From contig CAVZIL010000008.1 in assembly GCA_963775505.1 (NCBI GenBank), forward strand, positions 372,001 to 436,000: a stretch of DNA of 64,000 bases. The letters run 5' to 3'. Positions 1 through 8,294 of this stretch are shown here, piece by piece. Within the stretch, counting starts at the first letter, position 1; each line of letters begins with the position of its first letter. The notes beneath the pieces were generated by a model that saw only the letters and a program-made list of their open reading frames with translations, was not told the origin of the DNA and did not search any database. This DNA comes from JAIBJN01 sp963775505. Its GTDB lineage: Bacteria; Actinomycetota; Thermoleophilia; Gaiellales; Gaiellaceae. Made by a program: the position numbers and the translations under genes.

Positions 1-1398
1 CCGCTGACCCTCGGCCCAGAGCTCGCGGAGGAGCGAGCCGGCCTCGGCGCGCGTGAACCAGGCCCGCCCGAGCTCCTCGCGGAGGTGGGACTCGATCTGC
101 GTGTGGAACGCCCACGCGCGCAGGTAGCACGTGCAATAGAAGCCGTCGTCGACGTCTGCGAGGTAGTCGGCTCCGGACGGCTCGATCTTCGTCGCGTCGT
201 GCAGCAACTCGACGTAGCGGCTGCGCATCGACTCGACCTCGACCTCGCCGTGGAGCTCCAGCTCGTACAGGAGCTTGCCCGCGTAGCGGCGCACGACGTA
301 GAGGAGGCTGACGGCGGACTCCTCCGCGAAGTCCTCCGGCTTGGCGAAGTCGAGGCGGCGGGAGAGCCAGGCGGGGTCGTCGACGAGGTGCTCGAGGAGC
401 ATCGCCCAGCCCTCGGTGACCGAGTTGTCGCCGAGGCGCCTGAACTCGACGGGGAGGTCGCGCGAGACGTGCGCGAAGTGCTCCGCGTGCCCCGCCTCGT
501 GGAAGAACGCGTGCCAGTCGTCCGGCCCGCCCATCGGCTTGATCACGAGCTTGATCAGGTCCGGAACCTCGATCGGGGCGCAGAACGCGCGCGGCGTCTT
601 CTGCGGCCTCGGCTCGAGGTCGAGCTGGACGTTTTCCTGTGCGCCGAGGTCGATGCCGAGCCCGTCGAGCGTCCACTCGAGGGCCGGCACCATCCGATCC
701 GCCGGGAAGGCCTCGTCCCATTCGCTTCCGCGGAAGGCTCGCAGCACGTCGTGGCGGCGCGCCTCCTCGAGCGGCACGGCGACGCGCCGGCGCAGGAAGC
801 GGTCGAAGGCGGCGACGTGCAGCCCTTCCGTCTCGTCCAGGAACGCCCTCGCCTGCGCGGCGAGCTCCTCCAGCGGGAAGCCGAAGCGCTCGTAGAGCTC
901 GCGGTAGGTGGTCGCGCCGAGCGCGCGCGTTCCCTCGCGCCGCTTGGCGTCGAGCGCGATCCAGCTCGGCAGCAGCTGCTCCTCGGCCAGGTCCACGCGG
1001 GCCGCCTCGAGCCGCTCGCGCCGGCCCCGGTCCGGCTCGTTGGCGACGGTCGGCCGCAGCATCCGGTAGGGGATGTCTTCGCCGTCGACCGTTGCCGTGA
1101 GGGTGGCCTCGAGCCGGGCGATCGCCTCGGCCTCCCGGCGGGTGAGGTTCCCCAGGTACCCCTCGCAGGAGAAATGCCAGAGCTCGACCTCGCCGGAACC
1201 TCCCGCGGAGGCGTGCTCGGCCAAGCGCCTGGCCGCGTCGAGCGAGGTCAGATCGGCGAAGCGCTCGTAGATCGGCTCGAGCTCGAAGCTCTCCTTGAGG
1301 CCCGCGTAGTGGAGGTAGTACTCCTCGTCCAGCGCCGCGATGAAGCGATCCGCCTCGTCGCGGTAGGCGTCGAGGCTGCTCGCTGGGGCCGTCGCCAT
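1..1398 (-). CDS. M3-like zinc metallopeptidase (gluzincin), 3' end outside window
   Basis: An open frame of 466 codons runs leftward from ATG at 1398 to the window edge without a stop, so the C-terminus is missing. Residues 300-304 read HEAGH, the HExxH zinc and catalytic motif, and a second conserved segment (SVTEGWAMLLEHL) about 25 residues later supplies the likely third zinc ligand, Glu. The order of alpha-helical N-terminal half, HExxH, then Glu fits gluzincin peptidases related to family M3. No signal peptide is visible, so a cytoplasmic oligopeptidase role is likely. The start codon overlaps the sequence in front of the divergent yjbQ gene. The zinc site is seen directly; the exact family and substrate are inferred. 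Confidence 0.8.
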   Translation of the reverse strand, partial: MATAPASSLDAYRDEADRFIAALDEEYYLHYAGLKESFELEPIYERFADLTSLDAARRLAEHASAGGSGEVELWHFSCEGYLGNLTRREAEAIARLEATLTATVDGEDIPYRMLRPTVANEPDRGRRERLEAARVDLAEEQLLPSWIALDAKRREGTRALGATTYRELYERFGFPLEELAAQARAFLDETEGLHVAAFDRFLRRRVAVPLEEARRHDVLRAFRGSEWDEAFPADRMVPALEWTLDGLGIDLGAQENVQLDLEPRPQKTPRAFCAPIEVPDLIKLVIKPMGGPDDWHAFFHEAGHAEHFAHVSRDLPVEFRRLGDNSVTEGWAMLLEHLVDDPAWLSRRLDFAKPEDFAEESAVSLLYVVRRYAGKLLYELELHGEVEVESMRSRYVELLHDATKIEPSGADYLADVDDGFYCTCYLRAWAFHTQIESHLREELGRAWFTRAEAGSLLRELWAEGQR

Positions 1399-1406
1399 GG
1401 GTCGCG

Positions 1407-1412
1407 TAGGAT
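1407..1412 (+). promoter_or_regulatory. TAGGAT -10 element, leaderless start of yjbQ
   Basis: TAGGAT lies 8 bases before GTG 1421. This spacing would place the transcription start at or next to the start codon. No convincing -35 hexamer is visible. The layout recurs at many genes in this window. Confidence 0.5.
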
Positions 1413-1420
1413 ACCCGCCC

Positions 1421-1819
1421 GTGCGGGAGATCCAGGTCACGACCGAGCGCAAGACCCAGCTCCTGGACATCACCGCGAAGGTGCGCGAGGCGATCGGCTC
1501 GGACGCGGGCGGAAGCGCCGCGCTCGTCTTCGTCCCGCACACGACCGCGAGCGTGACGATCAACGAGAAGATCGACCCGGACCTGCTCGACGACTTCGAG
1601 ATGGCCCTGTCCGAGATCGTCGAGGAGGGCTGGTCGTGGAAGCACGTCGACGCCGACGGCCCCAACGCGCCGTCCCACATGCGCGCTTCTCTTCTCGGCC
1701 CGCAGGTGCTCGTCCCTCTGCACGAGGGCGAGCTCGCGCTCGGGACCTACCAGGGCATCTTCTTCTGCGAGTTCGACGGCCCGCGCTCGCGGAAGGTGTA
1801 CGTCTCGGCCCTGATCTGA
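1421..1819 (+). CDS. YjbQ family protein (UPF0047)
   Basis: A 132-residue protein starting MREIQVTTERKTQLLDIT and containing FVPHTTASVTINE and the C-terminal GTYQGIFFCEFDG block, which are hallmarks of the YjbQ/UPF0047 family. These small trimeric enzymes have been linked to thiamin phosphate synthase-like activity, but their physiological role is not settled. GTG 1421 is preferred over the in-frame ATG at 1397 because family members begin near this point and a TAGGAT element sits 8 bases upstream. The stop codon overlaps the ATG of the cyclase gene (TGATG), so the two are co-transcribed. Confidence 0.85.
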   Translation: MREIQVTTERKTQLLDITAKVREAIGSDAGGSAALVFVPHTTASVTINEKIDPDLLDDFEMALSEIVEEGWSWKHVDADGPNAPSHMRASLLGPQVLVPLHEGELALGTYQGIFFCEFDGPRSRKVYVSALI

Positions 1820-3018
1820 TGCCGGACCGGCTCACCGCCGACGAGCTCGCGAGCCGGGCCGGGCAGCCGCCTGCGCTCGTCGAGCGGCTCGTCGCGCTGG
1901 CGATCCTCCGCCCGGGCGAGGGGGAAGCCTTCGGGCCCGGCGACGTCGCCGTCGTCAGGCTCCTCGTCGCCTTCGAGGAGAGCGGCATCGCTCTGGAGCA
2001 CATCGCGGAGGGAGTCGCCTCGGGGGAGATCGACTACGCCGGCCTCGGCCGGTACTTCTCCGACGCTCCGGCGGCGACGGGCACGGTCGACGACCTGGCG
2101 CACCGTGTGAACCGGCCGCCCGAGGTCGTAGTGCGCCTGCTCGGCGCGCTCGGCCTCCCCGTCCCCGGGCCCGGCGGCCCCATCCGCGACGACGAGGCCG
2201 AGACCGTCGCCGGGCTCGTCCACGCCTGGGCGCTCCTCGACGACGAGGAGCTGGTCCGGCTGGCTCGGTTCCAGGGCGACGCGATGCGGCAGGTGGCGGC
2301 GGCGAACATCCGCTACTTCGAGGAGCTCGTCCGCAAGCGGGTCTTCGCCATGGACGTCGGCTGGGACGAGGGTGCGGCCATCGTCGAGGACATGGGCCTG
2401 CGGGCTGCGGATTTCAGCCGGAGCCTCGTCGAGTGGCTCTACAGCAGGCATTTCGAGCGCGCGCTGCTCCAGTACATGGCCGACAACACGGAGGAGTATC
2501 TGGACGAGCGCGGGATCCGGGCCCGGCCCGCCCGGCGGCCGCCGGCGATCGCGTTCCTGGACCTTTCGGGGTTCACCTCGCTGACGGAGGAACGCGGCGA
2601 CACGGCCGCCGCCGAGCTGGCCTCGCAGCTCGCACTCGTCGTTGCCGAGGCTTCCCGTTCACAGGGCGGCCAGGCGGTCAAGTGGCTCGGCGACGGGGTG
2701 ATGTTCCATTTCGACGAGCCGGCCGCCGCCGTCCGCTGCGCGCTCGAGCTCGTCCGCCGCGTGCCGGAGGCGGTCCAGGTCCCGGCCCGGGTCGGCGTCA
2801 ACTCGGGTCCGGTCGTCTTCCAGGACGGGGACTACTTCGGGCGCACGGTGAACGTCGCCGCCCGGATAGCCGACTACGCTCGCCCGGGCGAGGTGCTCGT
2901 CAGCGCGCAGGTGCTTGGGGCCGCGGAGCACCCAGGGATCGGCTTCGAGGCGATCGGGGAGATCCCGCTCAAGGGAGTGAAGGAGCCGGTCGGCCTCCAT
3001 CGCGCCCTCGCGGGCTAG
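1819..3018 (+). CDS. Class III adenylate/guanylate cyclase with duplicated N-terminal helical domain
   Basis: A 399-residue protein. The C-terminal part (about residue 240 onward) is a class III cyclase catalytic domain. The first metal Asp lies in FLDLSGFTSL, the second in KWLGDGVMFHF (whose Lys is the usual purine-selecting residue), and DYFGRTVNVAARI carries the Asn and Arg that stabilise the transition state, so an active homodimeric cyclase is expected. The N-terminal 200 residues contain two similar MerR-like segments (LASRAGQPPALVERLVALAI and LAHRVNRPPEVVVRLLGALG), which look like an internal duplication and resemble the regulatory part of actinobacterial cyclases such as Rv1264. No membrane segment is visible. 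It probably makes cAMP; the input signal is unknown. Confidence 0.85.
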   Translation: MPDRLTADELASRAGQPPALVERLVALAILRPGEGEAFGPGDVAVVRLLVAFEESGIALEHIAEGVASGEIDYAGLGRYFSDAPAATGTVDDLAHRVNRPPEVVVRLLGALGLPVPGPGGPIRDDEAETVAGLVHAWALLDDEELVRLARFQGDAMRQVAAANIRYFEELVRKRVFAMDVGWDEGAAIVEDMGLRAADFSRSLVEWLYSRHFERALLQYMADNTEEYLDERGIRARPARRPPAIAFLDLSGFTSLTEERGDTAAAELASQLALVVAEASRSQGGQAVKWLGDGVMFHFDEPAAAVRCALELVRRVPEAVQVPARVGVNSGPVVFQDGDYFGRTVNVAARIADYARPGEVLVSAQVLGAAEHPGIGFEAIGEIPLKGVKEPVGLHRALAG

Positions 3019-3021
3019 GCT
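3016..3021 (+). promoter_or_regulatory. TAGGCT -10 element, leaderless start of the RlmD-like gene
   Basis: TAGGCT ends 6 bases before GTG 3028. Its first three bases are also the stop codon of the cyclase gene, so the promoter is embedded in the end of the upstream frame. Confidence 0.45.
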
Positions 3022-3027
3022 CTCCGC

Positions 3028-4422
3028 GTGGCCGCGCCAGTCAGGAGAGACCAGGAGCTCGAGCTCCGCGTCGAGTCGCTCGCCTACGGCGGGAGCGGCG
3101 TGGCGCGCCTGAACGGCTTCGTCGTGTTCGTCCGGCGCGCCCTCCCGGGCGACGTCGTCCGCGCTCGCGTCACGAAGGTGAAGCGGAGCCACGCCGAGGC
3201 GGTCGCGATCGAGGTCGTGGAGGCGGGCGCTCCGCGCGTGGAGGCGCCGTGCGCCCACTACCCGGCTTGCGGGGGTTGCCGCTTCCAGGACCTCGCCTAC
3301 GAGGCCCAGCTCGACGCCAAGGCGCAACAGGTCGCGGACGCGCTGCGGCGGATCGGCGGCTTCTCGCAGGTCGAGCTCGAGCCGGCGGAGGCGGCCCGGT
3401 CGGTGTTCCACTACAGGAACAAGCTCGAGTACTCCTTCACGACCCTGCCGGGCGGTGAGGTCGGGCTCGGCTTCCATCGGGCGGGTCGGTGGGACGAGGT
3501 GCTGGACGTCGAGTGCTGCTGGCTCACGACCGACCTCGGCAACGGCATCCGCGAGGCGGTGAAGGCCTGGGCGCGCGAGGAGCGCCTGCCCGCGTACGAC
3601 CAGGAGCTGCAGGAGGGCTACCTCCGCCACCTCGTCGTCCGGGAGGGGCGCAACGCCGGGCAGGCGCTGGTCGTCCTCGTCACGGCGCCGGGCGACCTGG
3701 CGGGCGCGGAAACCCTCGTCGAGGCGGTGAGGGCCTTCCCCGAGGTGCGCTCCGTCCACTGGGCCGTGAACGACTCGCCCGCCGAGGTGACGAACCTCCC
3801 GACGGACCTCTTGTGGGGAGAAGAGGCGATCGAGGAGGAGATCCTCGGCCTCCGCTATCGCGTGCGGCCGAACGCATTCCTGCAGACGAACACGGAGATG
3901 TGCGAGGTGCTCTACTCAGTCGCGCGCGAGTACGCGGGGCTCACGGGAAACGAGACCGTCTACGACCTCTACTGCGGAATCGGCACGATCGGGCTCACGC
4001 TGGCGCGTGACGCGCTGACGGTGTGGGGGATCGAGTCCTCCGAGGAGTCGATCGCCTGTGCCGTCGAGAACGCCGAGCTCAACGGCCTCGCCAACGCGGC
4101 GTTCTTCGCCGGCGACGTCGCGCGCGACCTCGACGAGCTGAGCGACCGCGCCGGCCCGCCCGACGTCGTCGTCGTCGACCCGCCGCGGGCAGGGCTTGCC
4201 GGCAAGGCGGTCCGGAGGGTGGGGGAGCTGCAGGCGCCGCGGCTCGTCTACGTCTCCTGCAACCCGACGACGCTGGCCGGGAACGCGAAGCAGCTCGCGG
4301 CCGACTTCGGCTACCGGCTCGACCGCGCCCGCCCGGTGGACATGTTCCCCCACACTCCACACGTCGAGACCGTCGCCCTCTTCACGCTGGCGGCCGAGCC
4401 ATCTCCTCGAACTGCCGCGTAG
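3028..4422 (+). CDS. RlmD/TrmA-family 23S rRNA (uracil-5-)-methyltransferase
   Basis: A 464-residue protein of the RumA/RlmD class: N-terminal TRAM RNA-binding domain (residues 8-65), then a [4Fe-4S] site (Cys75, Cys81, Cys84 and Cys162 or Cys163), then a SAM-dependent methyltransferase fold with DLYCGIGTIGL (SAM binding), VVVDPPRAGL and the catalytic cysteine in YVSCNPTTL (about residue 411). The family makes m5U in 23S rRNA using SAM; which uridine this one modifies cannot be decided from sequence, so no symbol is given. The start is GTG 3028. The 3' end overlaps the convergent phosphoesterase gene by 41 bases. Confidence 0.88.
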   Translation: MAAPVRRDQELELRVESLAYGGSGVARLNGFVVFVRRALPGDVVRARVTKVKRSHAEAVAIEVVEAGAPRVEAPCAHYPACGGCRFQDLAYEAQLDAKAQQVADALRRIGGFSQVELEPAEAARSVFHYRNKLEYSFTTLPGGEVGLGFHRAGRWDEVLDVECCWLTTDLGNGIREAVKAWAREERLPAYDQELQEGYLRHLVVREGRNAGQALVVLVTAPGDLAGAETLVEAVRAFPEVRSVHWAVNDSPAEVTNLPTDLLWGEEAIEEEILGLRYRVRPNAFLQTNTEMCEVLYSVAREYAGLTGNETVYDLYCGIGTIGLTLARDALTVWGIESSEESIACAVENAELNGLANAAFFAGDVARDLDELSDRAGPPDVVVVDPPRAGLAGKAVRRVGELQAPRLVYVSCNPTTLAGNAKQLAADFGYRLDRARPVDMFPHTPHVETVALFTLAAEPSPRTAA

Positions 4423-5119
4423 CCTCGTCGGGGCTCGGGACCGCCAGCACGTTCTCGGCCGCCAGGGCCTCCGCGCCAGGGAATCCGGTCGCGCGGATCG
4501 CCTCGGCCGCCGCCTCGAGGTCGTAGTCGGTCCGACGGAGCTGCAGGTCCGGGCCGAGCAGGGCCCAGTACGCGCCCGGCCTCGCCTCGTACGGCATGCC
4601 GACGCTGCCGGCGTTCACCAGGCGCTTGCCGGCGACCCGCCGGTCGAACTGGACGTGCGTGTGACCGCAGACGACGACGGTCTCCCCGACCCCTGCGACC
4701 GCCGGGGCCACCCGCGGTTCCGGCGAGATCGCCGTCAGGATCTCCTCGTCGCTCCGCGGCGAGCCGTGGCAGAAGAGGACCGGGCCGAGCCCGTCCACGT
4801 CGACCGCCTGCGTGTCCGGGAGAGCTGCCAGCCAGGCGCGTTGGCCGCGCTCGAGCTGCTCTGCCGACCAGCGCGTCCGCTCGGCCCAGAGGTCGCCGCC
4901 ACCCGGAGGGTCGGCGATCTCGCGGTCGCCGTTTCCGCGGACGAACAGCGCCCGCTCGCCGAGCGCCAGCAGGCGATCCAGCGTCTCCCGCGGCATCGGC
5001 CCGATGGCGACGTCGCCGCCGACGACGACGGCGTCGACCTCGAGGTTCTCCACCTCGGCCAGGACCGCCTCGAGCGCGGGCAGGTTCCCGTGGGCGTCGT
5101 AGAGCGCCGCGACCCTCAT
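4382..5119 (-). CDS. YfcE/MJ0936-like metallophosphoesterase
   Basis: A 245-residue calcineurin-like phosphoesterase starting MRVAALYDAHGNLPALEAVL. The metal-binding blocks are all present: D-x-H (YDAHGN), GGDVAIGP, GNGD, FCHGSP and CGHTHVQFDRR. The length and motif order match cytosolic YfcE-type enzymes that hydrolyse phosphodiesters or nucleotides; the substrate is unknown. ATG 5117-5119 overlaps the TGA of the upstream membrane protein, indicating translational coupling. It overlaps the convergent RNA methyltransferase gene at the 3' end. Confidence 0.85.
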   Translation of the reverse strand: MRVAALYDAHGNLPALEAVLAEVENLEVDAVVVGGDVAIGPMPRETLDRLLALGERALFVRGNGDREIADPPGGGDLWAERTRWSAEQLERGQRAWLAALPDTQAVDVDGLGPVLFCHGSPRSDEEILTAISPEPRVAPAVAGVGETVVVCGHTHVQFDRRVAGKRLVNAGSVGMPYEARPGAYWALLGPDLQLRRTDYDLEAAAEAIRATGFPGAEALAAENVLAVPSPDEATRQFEEMARPPA

Positions 5120-5836
5120 GGCGGCTCCGCGACGCGGCCGGCCCGCATCTGCCTCCAGATGAGGTCGCCGTTGGCGATGAGAAAGGCGGCGGAGAGGAGC
5201 GGCAGCGCCGGCAGCCCGCTGATCTCGAACGCCACGGCGAGCGCGAGCGTGGCCGCGAACGAGAGCGACATCAGCACCCACGTCAGCCCCGGACGCAAGC
5301 CCGAAGCGCACCGTCGCGCCGAGGAAGAGAGCGAAGAAGAGGACGTCGGGCAGCCCCAGCTGGGCGGAGTTGTGCTCGCCGGGGATGGGGAACGCGATCG
5401 AGAGCGCGTTGAAGATCTGGGGCTGCTCCTCCACGATCACCTTCGTCGGCCCCTGGAAGACCGAGTAGGTGTCGACCGGGATGATCAGGAGCGAGACGAG
5501 CAGCACCCAGCTCACCGACTCGAAGAACGCCAGGAACCACCAGCCGGCGGCGGTGACGGCGGCGAACTTGAGGAAGTTCGCTGCGACGTCGAGCCCCACG
5601 AGCTCGAAGAGGACCGCGAGCACCACCAGCGCGACGACGGCGCCGCCCAGCGCCGCCGTCGGCGCGATGCGCCACAGGGGAAGCGCCAACCAGGTCAGCG
5701 AGAAGAAGGCGGGGATGAGGACGAGGCCGACGACCGCGACGTCGGCCCAGAGGCCGAGGTCGGGGAGCGACTCCGAGATGCCGTAGTAGACGGCGAGGAG
5801 CGTGAGGACGCCTAGTACGGCGGCAGCTCGGACCAC
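5116..5836 (-). CDS. Polytopic membrane protein of unknown function, frame broken once
   Basis: Several hydrophobic segments are visible: VLGVLTLLAVYYG near the N-terminus, VAVVGLVLIPAFFSLTWLAL, VVALVVLAVLFELVGL, SWVLLVSLLIIPVD, and, after a frame change, FAATLALAVAFEISGLP. The frame runs from GTG 5836 to about 5297 (GATVRFGL) and continues one base out of phase as LRPGLTWVLMSLS to TGA 5116-5118. Removing one base near 5297 gives a 239-residue protein with a continuous membrane topology, so a sequencing error or recent mutation is likely. The start overlaps the end of the glycosylase gene by 25 bases and the stop overlaps the phosphoesterase start. Function not recognised. Confidence 0.6.
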
Positions 5837-6390
5837 CAGGGGCCGAGAGCCTTGAACGCCTCCCAGAAGGCCCGCTTCGTCTTCTGCTCGTCCAGCGACG
5901 CGTCGACGTCCGGCGTCACCAGGGCGTCGATCGTCGGCGTGAACCGCTGGATCTCCCCCGGGCGGTCCTCCACCTCCGTCGCCAGCGGGAACCTGACGGC
6001 GTTCAGGCATGCCAGCGCATCTTGCCCCATGACCACGACGAGCTTCGGCTGCACGACGTGCAGCTCGCGCGCCAGCCAGCCGTGCGCGTCCTCGTCGCCG
6101 ACACCCTCGAACTTGACGCAGTTCGTCCCGTAGATCGCCATCGGGTCGACGTGCAGGCGCTGGATCGACTTCAACACCGCCTGCCCCGAGCGTCCGAAGA
6201 AGGCGACGCCCTCGTGGATCTCCGCCGTCTGCGGCGCGTGCTTCAGCAGCATGATGTCCGCCAGCGGGTGACCCGAGCCGAGCACGGGCACGCGGTCGGC
6301 GCCGGCTGCCTGGGCGATCTCGTGGCCGAGCTCGTTGATCTCGGCAATCGCCTTCTTGAGGTAGCGCTCGGAGATGTCGTCGGCGGACAC
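5812..6390 (-). CDS. Uracil-DNA glycosylase superfamily protein
   Basis: A 192-residue protein with the UDG-superfamily layout. VLGSGHPLADIMLLKHAPQ takes the place of the active-site segment, GVAFFGRSGQAVLKSIQRL is the region after the catalytic loop, YGTNCVKF follows, and VVVMGQDALACLNAVRF contains the Rossmann-like strand. It resembles family 4-type glycosylases but lacks the usual GEAPG-xx-E signature and an obvious four-cysteine iron-sulfur set, so base-excision activity on uracil is inferred only. Start GTG 6390 is chosen (GTG 6396 is also possible). The start lies 46 bases downstream of the GT-PHP stop, and the 3' end overlaps the membrane protein start. Confidence 0.65.
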   Translation of the reverse strand: MSADDISERYLKKAIAEINELGHEIAQAAGADRVPVLGSGHPLADIMLLKHAPQTAEIHEGVAFFGRSGQAVLKSIQRLHVDPMAIYGTNCVKFEGVGDEDAHGWLARELHVVQPKLVVVMGQDALACLNAVRFPLATEVEDRPGEIQRFTPTIDALVTPDVDASLDEQKTKRAFWEAFKALGPWWSELPPY

Positions 6391-6436
6391 TGGCACGGGG
6401 GTCGCGGACGGTATTCGGGGTCCCCTCGTCCTCCTC

Positions 6437-8212
6437 CTACCGGACCGACGCCTTCGTGCGCCGTTCGCGGGCCTGCGCGACCCACTTGAGGCCCTGGAGG
6501 TAGAGCAGGGACTTCGGCCGCCGCACGATCTCGGCGCTGCGCAGGCTGATGAGGAACTCCTCGGCGGTCTCGAACGCACGCAGGCGCACGAGGCCGGTGC
6601 CGACGCCCTGGAGCACGTGGGCGTCGGAGCCGGCGCCCATCGTGAGGTTGTACTTCCGCGCGAAGCGCAGCGCCTCGTCGTTGAAGCCCTCGAAGAGGAG
6701 GCGGGCGTTGTAGACCTCGAAGACGTCGATCTCGGCCAGGTGGCGGTGGAGCGTCCCGGCGTCCGGGATCGTGTGGAGGCGGTCGAACGGGTGCGGGAGG
6801 TAGACGACGCCGCCCTGCTCCCGGATCGCGGCGATCGTGTCGGCCCAGGACATCCCGCGCGGGATCTCCTCGTCGAGGAAGAGGCCGATGACCTCGCCGG
6901 CATCCGTCTTCACCTCCTCTCCGGGAATGACGGTGAGTGCACGGCCGCGGCCGAGCTCGACCGCTTCCTGCGCCCCTGCGAAGACGTTGTGGTCGGTGAT
7001 CGCGATCGCGCCCAGGCCGATGCGCTGCGCGTGGTCGAGGAGGTCGGGCACCGGCACGCTGCAGTCGTGGGAGTGCTCCGTGTGCATGTGCAGGTCCGCG
7101 AGCACGAAGGGCCGGTCCGCGAGCGGGTCGGTCGTCGAGACGGGGCGGGCGCGCCGCTTGCGCAGGACGGCGCCGTAGACGCCCTCCAGCGCCTCGGCCA
7201 GGCGGCCGAAGCTTTCGGGCTCGGCCCGGCGGCGCGCCTCGGCGGAGCACCACGCCCGCCAGCGCTCGTCCTCCGCCAGCCGCGCGAGTGCCGCGGCCAC
7301 GAGCTCGGGCTGCTCCTGCGAGCCGGGCGGATCGACCAGCGGAACGCCCGCAGCCTCAGCCTCGAGGGACAGGCGCGCATTTGCCCGCACCGCCGGGACG
7401 AGACCCGCCGCGCCGGCCAGCTCGCGCGCGCGCGTCCGCGAATCGAGCGCTGTGCGGACGACGACGCGGCCGCGCAGCGCGCGGGGGACGTACGGTCGGC
7501 CCGCCAGCGGCTTCGTCCGCAGGACGACGAGCTCCCAGCCCGGCAGAGCGGCGAGCGCACGAAACGCGGCTCGCAGGCGAGCCAGTTCCTCGGGTCTCCA
7601 CTCGACGACGAAGCGCGTGCGCGGCGGCGCAGGCGCGAACAGGTCGCAGTCGACTCCGAGCGGGAGCACGCGGTAGTCGCCCGGAAACCGCGCCGCGGCC
7701 GCCTCGGCCGTCGCCTTGCCCGTGGCGGTGAGGGCATCCACGCGGCCGAGGAGCTTCTCGCGCTGCTTCCTCCCCGGCGGATAGCCGAGCCGCTCCGGCG
7801 AATGGAAGGTCGCGACGGCCAGCCCGCGCGTGTCCCGGAGTGCCAGGTAGGAGAGGCTGGGGACGCCCGGCTCGTGGACGTGGACGAGGTCGAAGCGGTC
7901 TCGGGTCAAGGCCAGCTCGAGGTTCGCCCGCACGCCGATCGGCACGCCCAGGCTCGAGCGGCGGGAAACCGGGATCGAGGGGCCGAGCGCGACGACGCCC
8001 TCGAGCGCGGTCCCCTCGCGGCCGAGCCGCTTCAGCGCCCGGCGGCCGGCCGCGAGCTCCGTGGCGCGACTCGAGGGCGCGAGGACGACGACCTCGTGCC
8101 CTCGGCGTCGCAGCTCCTCGGCCGCGCCCGCTACGTGGTCGTTCACCGGATGCGGCTGCGACCAGGCGAACGGAGTGACCATGCAGATGCGCAGCGTCTC
8201 TTTTGGCTTCAC
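6437..8212 (-). CDS. GT4-type glycosyltransferase fused to a PHP phosphoesterase domain
   Basis: A 591-residue two-domain protein. Residues 1 to about 375 form a GT-B glycosyltransferase (family GT4 style): ICMVTPFAWSQPHPVNDHV at the start, VHVHEPGVPSLSYLAL in the middle and LSLEAEAAGVPLVD as the donor-binding Glu motif. Residues from about 385 onward form a PHP domain with ADLHMHTEHSHDC, AITDHNVF, IPGEEVKT, YLPHPFD and GSDAH, which together supply the metal ligands. No membrane segment is seen. GTG 8212 follows TAGAAT by 7 bases. The glycosyl donor, acceptor and PHP substrate are unknown; a coupled transfer and hydrolysis on a sugar-phosphate lipid or polymer is possible but speculative. Confidence 0.8.
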   Translation of the reverse strand: MKPKETLRICMVTPFAWSQPHPVNDHVAGAAEELRRRGHEVVVLAPSSRATELAAGRRALKRLGREGTALEGVVALGPSIPVSRRSSLGVPIGVRANLELALTRDRFDLVHVHEPGVPSLSYLALRDTRGLAVATFHSPERLGYPPGRKQREKLLGRVDALTATGKATAEAAAARFPGDYRVLPLGVDCDLFAPAPPRTRFVVEWRPEELARLRAAFRALAALPGWELVVLRTKPLAGRPYVPRALRGRVVVRTALDSRTRARELAGAAGLVPAVRANARLSLEAEAAGVPLVDPPGSQEQPELVAAALARLAEDERWRAWCSAEARRRAEPESFGRLAEALEGVYGAVLRKRRARPVSTTDPLADRPFVLADLHMHTEHSHDCSVPVPDLLDHAQRIGLGAIAITDHNVFAGAQEAVELGRGRALTVIPGEEVKTDAGEVIGLFLDEEIPRGMSWADTIAAIREQGGVVYLPHPFDRLHTIPDAGTLHRHLAEIDVFEVYNARLLFEGFNDEALRFARKYNLTMGAGSDAHVLQGVGTGLVRLRAFETAEEFLISLRSAEIVRRPKSLLYLQGLKWVAQARERRTKASVR

Positions 8213-8219
8213 GGCCTCG

Positions 8220-8225
8220 ATTCTA
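8220..8225 (-). promoter_or_regulatory. TAGAAT -10 element, leaderless start of GT-PHP gene
   Basis: On the minus strand TAGAAT ends 7 bases before GTG 8212, supporting that start codon over upstream in-frame candidates. Confidence 0.5.
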
Positions 8226-8234
8226 CGGCTCCAC

Positions 8235-8263
8235 TTGAAGGCGCCCGGCGGCCGCGGTACGGT
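8235..8263 (+). promoter_or_regulatory. Promoter TTGAAG-17-TACGGT
   Basis: TTGAAG (8235-8240) and TACGGT (8258-8263) are 17 bases apart, a textbook sigma-70 spacing. Transcription would start near 8270 and leave a short leader with GAGAGGAG just ahead of ATG 8295. Confidence 0.55.
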
Positions 8264-8294
8264 CGCACGTTCAACCCCGTGGAGAGGAGTCACC

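Noticed and set aside
85..3018. A 977-codon plus-strand frame
   Set aside because: Its first part is the antisense shadow of the HEAGH metallopeptidase; only the portion from 1819 (the cyclase) has real motifs.
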